Assembly: GCF_900100255.1 (NCBI RefSeq)
Contig: NZ_FMTS01000006.1
Coordinates: 62,001 to 126,000 of the forward strand
Direction of reading: 5' to 3'
Length of the DNA: 64,000 nt
DNA from: Asticcacaulis taihuensis
GTDB taxonomy: Bacteria > Pseudomonadota > Alphaproteobacteria > Caulobacterales > Caulobacteraceae
A program made the position numbers and the translations under genes. Of the stretch, positions 47,490-56,129 are shown one piece after another (position 1 is the stretch's first letter; every line of letters begins with the position of its first letter). The notes beneath the pieces were generated by a model. It did not search any database. It had not been told where the DNA came from and was given only the letters and a program-made list of their open reading frames with translations.

Positions 47490-48872
47490 TCAACCGTGAG
47501 CGAACGCCTTCACCGCTTCCAGCGCCGCGAATTCGTCATTGCGGATCGAATGGATGGTTTCCTTATGGCCGTGCAGCTTTTGAATGGCCTCCGGCACTTC
47601 CGGTGCAAAGCCTAGCGCCTTGGTGACGAAATCCGGGAACTTGGCGGCATGGGCCGTCGAGAGCGCGATGATCGGCTGGCCGTCATTACGCTTGAGCGCG
47701 GCGGCGATGGCCACGGCGGTATGCGGGCAGATGACCTTGCCCCACTTATCATGGGCGTATTTTATGGTCTGCGCCGTTTCCTCCTCGCTGATCGTCGAGG
47801 CCGTCACCTGGGCGCGCAGGGCATCCTGCAGGTCGCCCGAGAGATGGACATTGCCGGTGGCGTTGAAATTGTCGAACACACCCTTGGTGCCTTCGGCCGA
47901 ACGGTTTGAAGCTTCGAACACCAGACGCTCGAAATTCGATGGCGCCTGCACATCCATGGAAACCGAAGCGGTCTCAACCGCCTGATGGCGGACGTAGTGG
48001 CCGGTATTGATGGCCTGGGCCAGGGCATCGTTACGGTTCACGGCGGCGTGGATATGGCCGACATTACCGCCGATCTTGCGCCCGACCCAGCCGGCGAAGG
48101 CGTCGCCGAAATTACCGGTCGGGACCACGAATTCCGGCTTTTCGGCACCGGATGCGGCAGCGGCGGCCAGATAATAGGGCACCTGGCCCAGCAGGCGGCC
48201 CCAGTTGATCGAATTGACCGAGGAGATCAGGCCGTTCTGCTTCAGCTCTTCTTCGCCCAGCAGGCGCTTGACCATGCGCTGGCAGTCATCGAAATCTCCC
48301 TCGACGCCAATGTTGAGGACATTATCAGCCTCAACCGTCGTCATCTGCAAACGCTGCACCGGCGAGACGCGGCCGAGCGGATGGAAGACCACCAGTTTCA
48401 CATGTTCCGAACCGGCAAAGGCGCGCACGGCAGCGGCGCCGGTATCGCCGGAGGTGGCGGTGACAAGCGTCAGCTTCTCGCCCGTCTGCGCCAGGGCGGC
48501 ATCGGTCAGCGGGGCGATCATCTGCATCGCCATGTCCTTGAAGGCGAGCGTCGGGCCATGCCACAGTTCGAGAATCCACAGATTGTCCTCGACCTGGACC
48601 AGCGGCGTTTTACCGGCATCATTGAGGAAGGCGGCTTTCGTGCGGGCGGCGGCCTTTTGCACGGCCTCCGCGCCCAGCACATCGACGCCGAATAGAGTCA
48701 GCAGCTTTTCAGTGAGCAGGCCATAGTCGCCGGCAGAGGCGGCGGTGAGGTCAAACGATGGCGTCGGATAGGTCTCAGGCACATAGAGACCGCCATCGGG
48801 CGCGAGGCCATCGAGCAGGGCGCCGGCGAAGGTACGGGGTTCGCGGAAGCCACGGGTGCCTATATAGTTCAT
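47490..48872 (-). CDS. thrC: Threonine synthase
   Basis: The 460-residue PLP enzyme converts O-phosphohomoserine to threonine. NYIGTRG at the start, the PLP lysine in HGPTLAFKDMAMQ, TATSGDTGAAAVRAFAGSE, and FVVPTGNFGDAFAGWVGRKI are ThrC signatures of the long (type 1) form. I chose Met 48872 as it gives the standard family opening. It faces proB divergently across about 105 bases, with no other gene between them. Confidence 0.96.
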   Translation of the reverse strand: MNYIGTRGFREPRTFAGALLDGLAPDGGLYVPETYPTPSFDLTAASAGDYGLLTEKLLTLFGVDVLGAEAVQKAAARTKAAFLNDAGKTPLVQVEDNLWILELWHGPTLAFKDMAMQMIAPLTDAALAQTGEKLTLVTATSGDTGAAAVRAFAGSEHVKLVVFHPLGRVSPVQRLQMTTVEADNVLNIGVEGDFDDCQRMVKRLLGEEELKQNGLISSVNSINWGRLLGQVPYYLAAAAASGAEKPEFVVPTGNFGDAFAGWVGRKIGGNVGHIHAAVNRNDALAQAINTGHYVRHQAVETASVSMDVQAPSNFERLVFEASNRSAEGTKGVFDNFNATGNVHLSGDLQDALRAQVTASTISEEETAQTIKYAHDKWGKVICPHTAVAIAAALKRNDGQPIIALSTAHAAKFPDFVTKALGFAPEVPEAIQKLHGHKETIHSIRNDEFAALEAVKAFAHG

Positions 48873-48977
48873 TTTGTTACCAATTTTGCCAGATAGCGTA
48901 AGGACTTGCGTAACCGCACGCAATGTCGTTAAGAAGCGCGCGAGTTACCATTTAAAGCCCCTGAGATAAAGACCTTC

Positions 48978-50114
48978 ATGTCGCTGGATGCCATTAAATC
49001 GCTGCCCGATGTGCTGGCCTCGGCGAAGCGGATAACAATCAAGGTCGGTTCGGCCTTGGTGGTGGATGCCGGTTCGGGCGTGGCCGATGCGGCGTGGATG
49101 CGCGGCCTGGCGCAGGATATCGCGGCGCTGATGGCGCAGGGCAAGTCGGTTTTGCTGGTCTCTTCCGGCGCAGGCGCCTTGGGGCGCCGTTATCTCGGCC
49201 TGACACGCAAGAAGCTGAAGCTGGACGAGAAACAGGCCGCTGCCGCCGCCGGCCAGCCGCGTCTGATGAGCGCCTGGGAAGAAGCCTTTCAGACGGTTAG
49301 CCTCAAGACCGCGCAGGTTTTGCTGACGCGCGAAGATACCGAAAAACGCCGTCGCTGGCTGAATGCGCGCGCCACGGTGGATACCCTGTTCGATCTGGGA
49401 TGCGTGCCGATCGTCAATGAAAACGACACGGTGGTGACCGAGGAAATCCGCTATGGCGACAATGACCGCCTGGCCGCGCGTGCCGCGCAACTGGTGCGGT
49501 CTGAGGCGCTGGTGCTGCTGTCGGATATAGATGGTCTTTATACGGACGATCCACGCCGTAATGCCTCAGCCGAACACATTCCGCTCGTTGAAAAACTGGA
49601 TGCCAGTATCGAAGCGATGGCCGGTGGCGCCAATGCGCAGGCCGGGGTCGGCACCGGCGGCATGGCCACCAAGATCGCTGCCGCCAAGATCGCCGGGTCT
49701 GCGGGCTGCGCCACGATCATCGCTTCCGGTCAGACGATCCGGCCGCTGTCCAATATGGCGCGGTTTACGGTCATCCGGCCGCAGGCTTCGGCCAGCGCGG
49801 CCTATAAGGCGTGGATCGCGGGGACGGTGGTGCCAGCGGGAAAACTGATGCTGGATGACGGCGCCGTGCGCGCCCTGCGCAATGGCAAGAGCCTGCTGCC
49901 GTCGGGGATTGTCGAGATCACGGGTCAGTTCGACAAGGGTGACAGCGTGTCGATCATCTCGCCGGCGGGCGACGAGGTGGCGCGTGGTATTGTCACCTAT
50001 TCCGCCGAGGCCATCCGCGCCATTCGTGGCCGCGGCAGCCATGACATCGAGGGCATTCTGGGATATACCTCAGGGGATGAAGTGATCCATCGCGATGACA
50101 TGGCTCTGGTGTGA
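48978..50114 (+). CDS. proB: Glutamate 5-kinase
   Basis: The 378-residue enzyme phosphorylates glutamate in proline synthesis. The amino-acid kinase domain shows [50 protein letters not shown] and [15 protein letters not shown]; a C-terminal PUA domain ([20 protein letters not shown]) follows. GdhZ and proline synthesis both draw on glutamate, but linkage is only metabolic. The next small gene starts three bases after the stop. Confidence 0.96.
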   Translation: MSLDAIKSLPDVLASAKRITIKVGSALVVDAGSGVADAAWMRGLAQDIAALMAQGKSVLLVSSGAGALGRRYLGLTRKKLKLDEKQAAAAAGQPRLMSAWEEAFQTVSLKTAQVLLTREDTEKRRRWLNARATVDTLFDLGCVPIVNENDTVVTEEIRYGDNDRLAARAAQLVRSEALVLLSDIDGLYTDDPRRNASAEHIPLVEKLDASIEAMAGGANAQAGVGTGGMATKIAAAKIAGSAGCATIIASGQTIRPLSNMARFTVIRPQASASAAYKAWIAGTVVPAGKLMLDDGAVRALRNGKSLLPSGIVEITGQFDKGDSVSIISPAGDEVARGIVTYSAEAIRAIRGRGSHDIEGILGYTSGDEVIHRDDMALV

Positions 50115-50116
50115 TC

Positions 50117-50380
50117 ATGGAACACGATAAACACTCCGCTTTTCTATGTAGTCACGTTGCTGACGGATTAAGACCCGTCAATTTGATCGCTCACGAACGC
50201 GATCATGATTGGCAATTTCTCTGTGGTGAATATGATCATGGTGACGATGATTGTGTTTTAGTCTGCTCTGCGTGCGCGTTCGAAAGATTTTCAGACCTTT
50301 CTCCTTATCAGACATTAGAGCCAGGCTTTTTGGCTGAATGTATAAATGGAGAATGGGTAATCTCGACCTTTGACCACTAG
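50117..50380 (+). CDS. Conserved small uncharacterised protein between proB and proA
   Basis: The 87-residue protein is soluble and Cys-rich: CSHVADGLRPVNLIAHE, DWQFLCGEYDHGDDD, CVLVCSACAFERF. The CSHV and WQFLCG segments recall a family of small proteins often found as neighbours of unrelated genes, but I can name no family with confidence. Base composition is clearly more AT-rich than that of proB and proA. It starts at ATG 50117, overlapping nothing but sitting tight behind proB, so it may be cotranscribed. Insertion into a proBA pair is inferred. Confidence 0.6.
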   Translation: MEHDKHSAFLCSHVADGLRPVNLIAHERDHDWQFLCGEYDHGDDDCVLVCSACAFERFSDLSPYQTLEPGFLAECINGEWVISTFDH

Positions 50381-50473
50381 GCCTTCAGATATCTGCATAT
50401 CTAATATCCCATGAAACGGTCGTAATTTACGGCGTTTGCGCTATATAGCCCTTGAATAACAAGGAGCCGCTCG

Positions 50474-51751
50474 ATGGACGACCAGAACGCCGTATCGCTG
50501 ACTGACCTGATGACCGACATGGCCGCCAAGGCCAAACTCGGCGCGGAGGCTTTGCGTCTGGCCACGCCGGAAACGCGCACCAAAGCCATTCTGGAAGCCG
50601 CCAAATCGATCCGCCGGCGCGAGGCGCAGATATTGGCCGCCAATCAACAGGATCAGCAGTTCGCCCGTGACAAGGGCCTGACCGACGCGATGATCGAGCG
50701 CCTGATCCTCAATCCGGCGCGCGTCGAGGCCATGGCCAAAGGGCTGGAAGAGGTCGCGGAACTACCTGATCCGGTCGGCCGTGAGCTGGCGCGCTGGACG
50801 CGTCCGAATGGCCTCGATATCGCCCGCGTCTCGACCCCGATCGGCGTCATCGCCATCATCTATGAAAGCCGTCCGAACGTTACGGCCGACGCCGCCGCCC
50901 TGTGCATCCGTTCATCCAACGCCGCCATCCTGCGCACCGGCTCTGAAGCGCTCAATTCGGCGCTCGCCATCTATGCCGCCTTCGAGGACGGTCTGCGCGC
51001 CGCCGGCCTGCCGGAAACCTGTGTGCAGCTTGTCCCGACCTCCGACCGCTATGCCGTGGGCCTCATCCTGGGCGGTCTCGACAAGGCGATCAACCTCATT
51101 ATTCCCAGAGGGGGCAAGTCGCTGGTGGCGCGGGTCCAGGCCGAGGCACGCGCACCGGTGCTGGCCCACCTGGAGGGGTTGAATCACACCTATATCCACG
51201 CCGCCGCCGATCCGAAAAAGGCGCTGGAGGTGACGCTGAACGCCAAGATGCGCCGCGTCTCGGTCTGCGGCGCCACCGAAACCCTGCTGATCGACGAGGC
51301 CGTGGCGGCGAAACTGCTGCCGCCGATTGCCGAAGCTTTGGAGGCCAGGGGCTGCGAACTGCGCGGTGATGACAAGGCGCGCGCCCTGGTGCCCTCGATG
51401 TCGGCCGCCACGGAAGACGACTGGCGCACGGAATACCTGCTGCCGATCCTGTCGGTGAAGGTGGTGAAGGACGAGGCCGAGGCCATCGCCCACATCAAGA
51501 CCTATGGTTCCGGCCATACCGAGGCCATTATCACCGAAGACGCGAAAGCGGCCGAAACCTTCCTAAATGAGGTCGATTCCGCCATCGTCATCTGGAACGC
51601 CTCGACGCAATATGCTGACGGTGGCGAATTCGGTTTTGGCGCGGAAATCGGCATTTCGACCGACCGCCTCCATGCGCGCGGGCCGGTGGGCGTCGAGCAA
51701 CTGACGACCTTCAAATATGTCGTGCGCGGCGACGGGCAAACACGCCCATAA
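50474..51751 (+). CDS. proA: Gamma-glutamyl phosphate reductase
   Basis: The 425-residue enzyme reduces glutamyl-5-phosphate to the semialdehyde. Motifs: VSTPIGVIAIIYESRPNVTA, NLIIPRGGKSLVARVQAEAR, the catalytic Cys in RRVSVCGATETLLID, and EFGFGAEIGISTDRLHARGP. It works directly after ProB. AAGGAG precedes the ATG at a normal distance. The gene is 360 bases from proB with a small gene between them. Confidence 0.96.
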   Translation: MDDQNAVSLTDLMTDMAAKAKLGAEALRLATPETRTKAILEAAKSIRRREAQILAANQQDQQFARDKGLTDAMIERLILNPARVEAMAKGLEEVAELPDPVGRELARWTRPNGLDIARVSTPIGVIAIIYESRPNVTADAAALCIRSSNAAILRTGSEALNSALAIYAAFEDGLRAAGLPETCVQLVPTSDRYAVGLILGGLDKAINLIIPRGGKSLVARVQAEARAPVLAHLEGLNHTYIHAAADPKKALEVTLNAKMRRVSVCGATETLLIDEAVAAKLLPPIAEALEARGCELRGDDKARALVPSMSAATEDDWRTEYLLPILSVKVVKDEAEAIAHIKTYGSGHTEAIITEDAKAAETFLNEVDSAIVIWNASTQYADGGEFGFGAEIGISTDRLHARGPVGVEQLTTFKYVVRGDGQTRP

Positions 51752-51762
51752 AGACTAAATGT

Positions 51763-51791
51763 GATCCTCCCCCGCTGCGCAGGGGAGGATC
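51763..51791. terminator. Hairpin after proA
   Basis: GATCCTCCCC (51763-51772) and GGGGAGGATC (51782-51791) form a perfect 10-bp stem with a 9-base loop. No T-tract follows; it resembles one arm of the CTCCCC-type palindrome near 30111, so it may be a repeat fragment. Confidence 0.55.
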
Positions 51792-51922
51792 ATGTCCGTG
51801 TAATTTGAGAATAAATTATCTTGTGTAAACATTCATCCGTAAACCGATTAATCCCCTGTTTACGGCCAGGTCACCAAACTGTCGTCAAATCGCTATAAAC
51901 ACGACGTTCTTTAAGTCATAAG
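51792..51922 (+). promoter_or_regulatory. phoR upstream region
   Basis: The 131 bases hold no gene. CTGTCGT at 51879-51885 matches six of seven bases of a Pho-box half-site (CTGTCAT) but the second half-site is poor. The region is AT-rich and likely carries the phoR promoter. I place little weight on the Pho-box reading. Confidence 0.3.
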
Positions 51923-53449
51923 ATGAGCGCCGCGAGGTTTGGGCACAAAATGGAAAAGCGTCAGAGCGTCTGGAAGTTCGTCCCGGTCGGCACCGTCATC
52001 GGCTGCGCGATCCTGGTCGTCATGGCCTTTCTGCCGCCAATGCACCTGCTGACCATCATCGTTGCGCTGGTGGTCATTGGCTATACGGCGATCCGCTATC
52101 TGTCCCTTCTTGGTGATGCCGAGGAGAAGATCCGCGCGCTGAAAGCCCCGGAAAAGCAGAACAAGGTGCAGCCGCTGGGCCCAAGTTTCCAGGAAGTCCT
52201 GCGCGCCGTGCCTGATCCGGTGATGATCGTCTCAGGCCATGAGCCGGACGATATCGCCGCGCGCCGCGTGATATTCGCCAATGACGCCGCCCAGACCGTA
52301 TTTCATCTGCGCCCGGATGGCGGGCCGCTGGTGGGCGCCATCCGTGTGCCGGAAGTGCTGGAAAATGTCGACGAGGCCCTCTTCGGCGGCATAACCGGCT
52401 CGGTCGATTTCGAGACCAGCGGCGGCGCGCGTGACCAGTTCTGGCGGGCCTATTCCGCACCCCTGCCGATGGAACATGCCGCTGATGGTCAGCGTCTGGC
52501 TTTGCTGGTGATCCGTGACGAAACCGACGCCCGCCGCATGGAGCGGATGCGCGCCGATTTCCTGGCCAATGCGTCGCACGAACTGCGCACACCACTGGCC
52601 TCGATCACCGGCTTTATCGAGACTCTGCGCGGTCCGGCGCGCGATGACGACCAGGCGCGTGACAGATTTTTGACAATCATGGCCGCCCAGGCCGATCGCA
52701 TGGGGCGCCTGATCGCTGATCTGCTGTCCTTGTCACGCATCGAAATGAGCGAGCACGTGCCGCCCTCAGGCGAGGCCGACCTGGCTCTGGCCGTGCGCGA
52801 TGTCGTCGACAGCCTGAGCGTACTGGCCCAGCAGAAGGGCGTCCGCCTGCGTATCGATGCGCCGCGGCCGGGTCTTTTCCCGATCATCGGCGACCGCGAC
52901 CAGATCCTTCAGGTGGTGCAGAACCTCACCGACAATGCGCTGAAATACGCGCCGCAGGACTCAGAGGTCAGCATCACGGTGTGCTTCGATGTCACCCTGC
53001 CGCAGGCGATGTCGCTGAGCGATAAACAGGCCGCCAAACTGGTTCTCCTGCGCCCTGACCGAAATGTGCATGAATATTATGCCCGCGTCACGGTACGCGA
53101 CGAAGGCCCTGGAATCAAAAGGGAATTCCTGCCGCGTCTGGCCGAGCGCTTCTACCGCGTAGAAGGCCAGAAGAGCGGCGACAAGCTGGGCACCGGCTTA
53201 GGCCTGGCCATCGTCAAGCACATCATCAACCGCCATCGCGGCGGGCTGGTGGTCGAAAGCCAGGGGGCGGTCTCGGCAAAGGAAGACGATATTCTGGAAC
53301 GCGACGGTAATGTGGCCAGCCTGCCGCCGGTGCCACCCCAGACCTTTACCGCCTTCAGTGCCTATTTCCCGCAGACTCGTGCCTTTGGGTCTGTCGAGCC
53401 GCCGCGTCTGGTGACTGGCACCTCGACAATTCTTAAAGACGCTGGCTGA
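51923..53449 (+). CDS. phoR: Phosphate-regulon sensor histidine kinase PhoR
   Basis: The 508-residue protein has two N-terminal membrane helices (FVPVGTVIGCAILVVMAFL and LLTIIVALVVIGYTA), a PAS-like domain (LRAVPDPVMIVSG), the HisKA box with phospho-acceptor in ASHELRTPLASITGFIETLR, and an ATPase domain with DNALKYAPQ, DEGPGIKREFLPRLAERFYR and GTGLGLAIVKHIINRHRGG. It senses phosphate state and phosphorylates PhoB. A C-terminal extension of about 60 residues is present. The assignment rests on the adjacent phoU and phoB. An in-frame ATG at 51950 is an alternative start. Confidence 0.92.
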   Translation: MSAARFGHKMEKRQSVWKFVPVGTVIGCAILVVMAFLPPMHLLTIIVALVVIGYTAIRYLSLLGDAEEKIRALKAPEKQNKVQPLGPSFQEVLRAVPDPVMIVSGHEPDDIAARRVIFANDAAQTVFHLRPDGGPLVGAIRVPEVLENVDEALFGGITGSVDFETSGGARDQFWRAYSAPLPMEHAADGQRLALLVIRDETDARRMERMRADFLANASHELRTPLASITGFIETLRGPARDDDQARDRFLTIMAAQADRMGRLIADLLSLSRIEMSEHVPPSGEADLALAVRDVVDSLSVLAQQKGVRLRIDAPRPGLFPIIGDRDQILQVVQNLTDNALKYAPQDSEVSITVCFDVTLPQAMSLSDKQAAKLVLLRPDRNVHEYYARVTVRDEGPGIKREFLPRLAERFYRVEGQKSGDKLGTGLGLAIVKHIINRHRGGLVVESQGAVSAKEDDILERDGNVASLPPVPPQTFTAFSAYFPQTRAFGSVEPPRLVTGTSTILKDAG

Positions 53450-53578
53450 CTGCCAGAAAACCGTTAAGTATCTTTTTCAAACGCACATTATAAAACTGTC
53501 ACAAAATACGCCTATTGGGGCTATAGTTCCCGGCATCAGGCGTACTGCGTCGGCTATCAGGAACAAGGAATTCAAAAG

Positions 53579-54283
53579 GTGTCGTTCAAGATGAATACCC
53601 ACATCGTCAAGACCTATGGCGACGAACTGGACCAGTTGTCCGCCGAAGTGGTGCTCATGGGCGGCCTGGCCGAGGCCCAGGTGGCCGAGGCCGTCGAAGC
53701 CGTGGCCCGCCGCGATGTCGCCCTGGCCCAGAGCGTTGTGGCCCGCGACCACAAGCTCGATGAACTGGAAAAGGATGTCGAGCGCAAGTGCATTCGCCTG
53801 ATCGCCCTGCGCCAGCCGATGGCCGACGACCTGCGCAAGACGGTGGCCGCCATGAAGCTGGCCACCGCACTGGAGCGCACCGGCGACCTGGCCAAGAACA
53901 TCGCCAAACGTTCGATCGTGATTTCCGAAGCCGAGCCCATGACGCCGCTCACCCGTTCGATCGAGCGCATGGGCAAGCTGGTTTCGTCGCGCCTGCGCGA
54001 TGTGCTGGATGCCTACAAGTCCGGCAAGGTCGACCTGGCCCAGAGCGTCTGGTCTTCGGATACCGAGGTGGACGAACACTATAACGCGCTGTTCCGCGAA
54101 CTGCTCACCTACATGATGGGTGATCCGCGCACCATTTCGGCCTGCACGCACCTGCTCTTCATGGCCAAGAACCTGGAGCGCATCGGCGACTACGCCACCA
54201 ACATGGCCGAACACATCAATTACGAGCTGACCGGCGAGGACTATGTCGAATCCCGCCCGAAGGCCAGTAATCTGGATCAGTAA
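53579..54283 (+). CDS. phoU: Phosphate signalling protein PhoU
   Basis: The 234-residue all-helical protein has the two PhoU repeats: HIVKTYGDELDQLSAEVVLM, ECIR-like region RKCIRLIALRQPMADDLRKT, TALERTGDLAKNIAKRS, and in the second half LFMAKNLERIGDYATNMAEH. PhoU couples the Pst transporter to PhoR and keeps the kinase off when phosphate is plentiful. GTG 53579 with AAGGA upstream is preferred to ATG 53591. Unusually the pst genes do not precede it here. Confidence 0.93.
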   Translation: MSFKMNTHIVKTYGDELDQLSAEVVLMGGLAEAQVAEAVEAVARRDVALAQSVVARDHKLDELEKDVERKCIRLIALRQPMADDLRKTVAAMKLATALERTGDLAKNIAKRSIVISEAEPMTPLTRSIERMGKLVSSRLRDVLDAYKSGKVDLAQSVWSSDTEVDEHYNALFRELLTYMMGDPRTISACTHLLFMAKNLERIGDYATNMAEHINYELTGEDYVESRPKASNLDQ

Positions 54284-54305
54284 CCCGTAACCGCCGCAGA
54301 GACGC

Positions 54306-54995
54306 ATGAAGCCCTACATCATAGTTGCCGAAGACGAAGACGCCCTCAGCACCCTCCTCAGCTATAACCTGGAGAAGGAAGGGTATGATGTCGGGGTTGC
54401 CACCGATGGCGACGAAGCCCTGGTGATGGTTAAGGAACGTGCTCCGGACCTGCTGGTTTGCGACTGGATGATGCCCAAGGTTTCGGGCATCGAGGTCTGC
54501 CGCCGCCTGCGCCAGCAGGCTTCGACCCGCAATCTGCCGATCGTTATGCTGACGGCGCGCTCGGAAGAAACCGACCGTATCCGCGGTCTCGATACCGGCG
54601 CCGATGACTATGTGGTCAAGCCGTTTTCGATGGTGGAGCTGATGGCGCGCATTCGCGCCGTGCTGCGCCGTATTCGTCCGGCGCTTTCCGAAGATCGCGT
54701 CGAGTTCGGTGAAATCTCGGTCGATCGCCTGTCGCACCGCGTCCAGCGCGCCGGCCGGGATATCCATCTGGGGCCGACGGAATACAAGCTGCTCGATTAC
54801 CTGATGCAGTATCCGCGCCGCGTCTTTTCGCGCGAACAACTGCTGGATGCTGTCTGGGGCAATGATGTTTATGTTGAGGCCCGTACGGTCGATGTCCATG
54901 TAGGCCGCCTGCGTAAGGCGCTCAATAATGGCGACCAGTTCGATCCGATCCGGACGGTGAGGTCCGCCGGCTATTCACTGGACATGCAGAACTGA
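54306..54995 (+). CDS. phoB: Phosphate-regulon response regulator PhoB
   Basis: The 229-residue OmpR-family regulator has a receiver domain with phospho-acceptor Asp in LLVCDWMMPKVSGIEVCRRL, Thr in IVMLTARSEETDR, and Lys in DDYVVKPFS, then a winged-helix domain (LGPTEYKLLDYLMQYPRRVF, DVHVGRLRKALNNG). It activates the phosphate regulon. It follows phoU by 22 bases. A long palindromic repeat begins at its stop codon. Confidence 0.95.
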   Translation: MKPYIIVAEDEDALSTLLSYNLEKEGYDVGVATDGDEALVMVKERAPDLLVCDWMMPKVSGIEVCRRLRQQASTRNLPIVMLTARSEETDRIRGLDTGADDYVVKPFSMVELMARIRAVLRRIRPALSEDRVEFGEISVDRLSHRVQRAGRDIHLGPTEYKLLDYLMQYPRRVFSREQLLDAVWGNDVYVEARTVDVHVGRLRKALNNGDQFDPIRTVRSAGYSLDMQN

Positions 54996-55115
54996 TAAGA
55001 CGTTCTGGTGGTCTGCAAGTCGCCGTCTGCCTGCGATACGGTGCTCACGTACTCAAGTACGCTCCGCTCCGTTTCTCGTCAGCCAATGCCTTTCGACTCA
55101 CCAAAACGTCTTATC
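54994..55115. repeat. Structured intergenic repeat A, copy 1
   Basis: Arms GATAAGACGTTCTGGTG (54994-55010) and CACCAAAACGTCTTATC (55099-55115) pair at 16 of 17 positions, with an inner palindrome CGTACT-CA-AGTACG. The interior shares CTGCAA, GCCGTCT, TGCTC and GCCAAT blocks in order with the copy at 60296-60421. It fills the gap between phoB and the convergent protease gene and may act as a bidirectional 3'-end structure. Confidence 0.8.
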
Positions 55116-55124
55116 TAAGCACGC

Positions 55125-56129
55125 TTATACTGTGTGGTCGATCTCCACACCGGGGGTTGGCCGGGGCGGTGCCTCGCTCAGCTCAAACAGGATTTCTTTG
55201 TATCGGTAATCAATACTGACCGATGCAAATTGACGCAGATAGTCCATGCCGATCAGAAGGGCCGGACGATCTTCCTTAATTTTCCAGATCGAAAAATCGG
55301 GTACATCCGCTATGACAAGGGTGCCGTCGGTAAAGGACAAATCGCGCATACGAATGCGATATATATGAATAAGCTCTCCGGTAATGGTGCCGCCGGTAAC
55401 ACCCGTCAGCACTACGTTGGCAAAGCTCTCAAGGCTGTGGTTGCGGCTGATTAGCTTGTTGTACAGTGCCTGACTACCGACTGAAACTTCTGCGCCCGTA
55501 TCGATGAAGGCAATTGCGCCCACGCTGTTTACCATGCAATCAAAAACACGCAGGCGCCCATTATTACCCCTAGCACGCACATTGGCTTCATCCGCGCCCT
55601 CAGCCGATAGATGGCCCAGTGGTTGCTCGATGTTCAGGACGCGACGCCCGAAGTCGAACGTAACGCGCGTACCATTTATGGCATCCAGGCCCAGATAACC
55701 ATCCGCGAACAGGTTACTGCGCGGCAGGATGGGCAGGTTCAGTCCGTCGCGCCGAAAGGGTCCGAATGAAAGGGTGTCCACATGCACGGTCGGCACCCTG
55801 ACCCGCCCACCTATGCCTTCGAGTATCACCGATCCGCCTTGCAACAGGCCAAGAGCCGTAGCGACATTTTCGGCAATGACCGAACGCTCGGCACCCGTGT
55901 CGACGACAAAACGATATGGGCCCATGCCATTAATACTGACCTCAATCGTCAGGTGTTGATTGACGTCTGTCCGGGCGGCCAGGCTTGCGCTGTCCTGGTC
56001 GGCTTCCGGCTTTTGCTGGGAGACGTTGGCTGTGATGGTCTGGGTCCAGCCGGGGCTGCCGGGCAGGAGGGAAGCGGCCAGGGCCAGGCCACCCGTTGTG
56101 AAAGTCCGGCGTGAAAAAGGGTCAGGCAT
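55125..56129 (-). CDS. Exported two-domain retropepsin-like aspartic protease (copy 1)
   Basis: The 334-residue protein begins with a twin-arginine-like signal (SRRTFTTGGLALAASLL). It carries two retropepsin-like active-site motifs, VVDTGAERS (Asp 77) and FIDTGAEVS (Asp 210), each followed by a matching LGLDA or IGMDYL element, so one chain has both lobes that retroviral proteases build by dimerisation. This places it with bacterial clan AA proteases exported to the periplasm. It is followed upstream by a paralogue that shares the whole architecture, overlapping by eight bases. Substrate unknown. Confidence 0.85.
   Translation of the reverse strand: MPDPFSRRTFTTGGLALAASLLPGSPGWTQTITANVSQQKPEADQDSASLAARTDVNQHLTIEVSINGMGPYRFVVDTGAERSVIAENVATALGLLQGGSVILEGIGGRVRVPTVHVDTLSFGPFRRDGLNLPILPRSNLFADGYLGLDAINGTRVTFDFGRRVLNIEQPLGHLSAEGADEANVRARGNNGRLRVFDCMVNSVGAIAFIDTGAEVSVGSQALYNKLISRNHSLESFANVVLTGVTGGTITGELIHIYRIRMRDLSFTDGTLVIADVPDFSIWKIKEDRPALLIGMDYLRQFASVSIDYRYKEILFELSEAPPRPTPGVEIDHTV

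Noticed and set aside
53490-53520. Pho box upstream of phoU
   Set aside because: CTGTCAC gives one acceptable half-site but no second half-site at the right spacing, so it is not listed as a feature.
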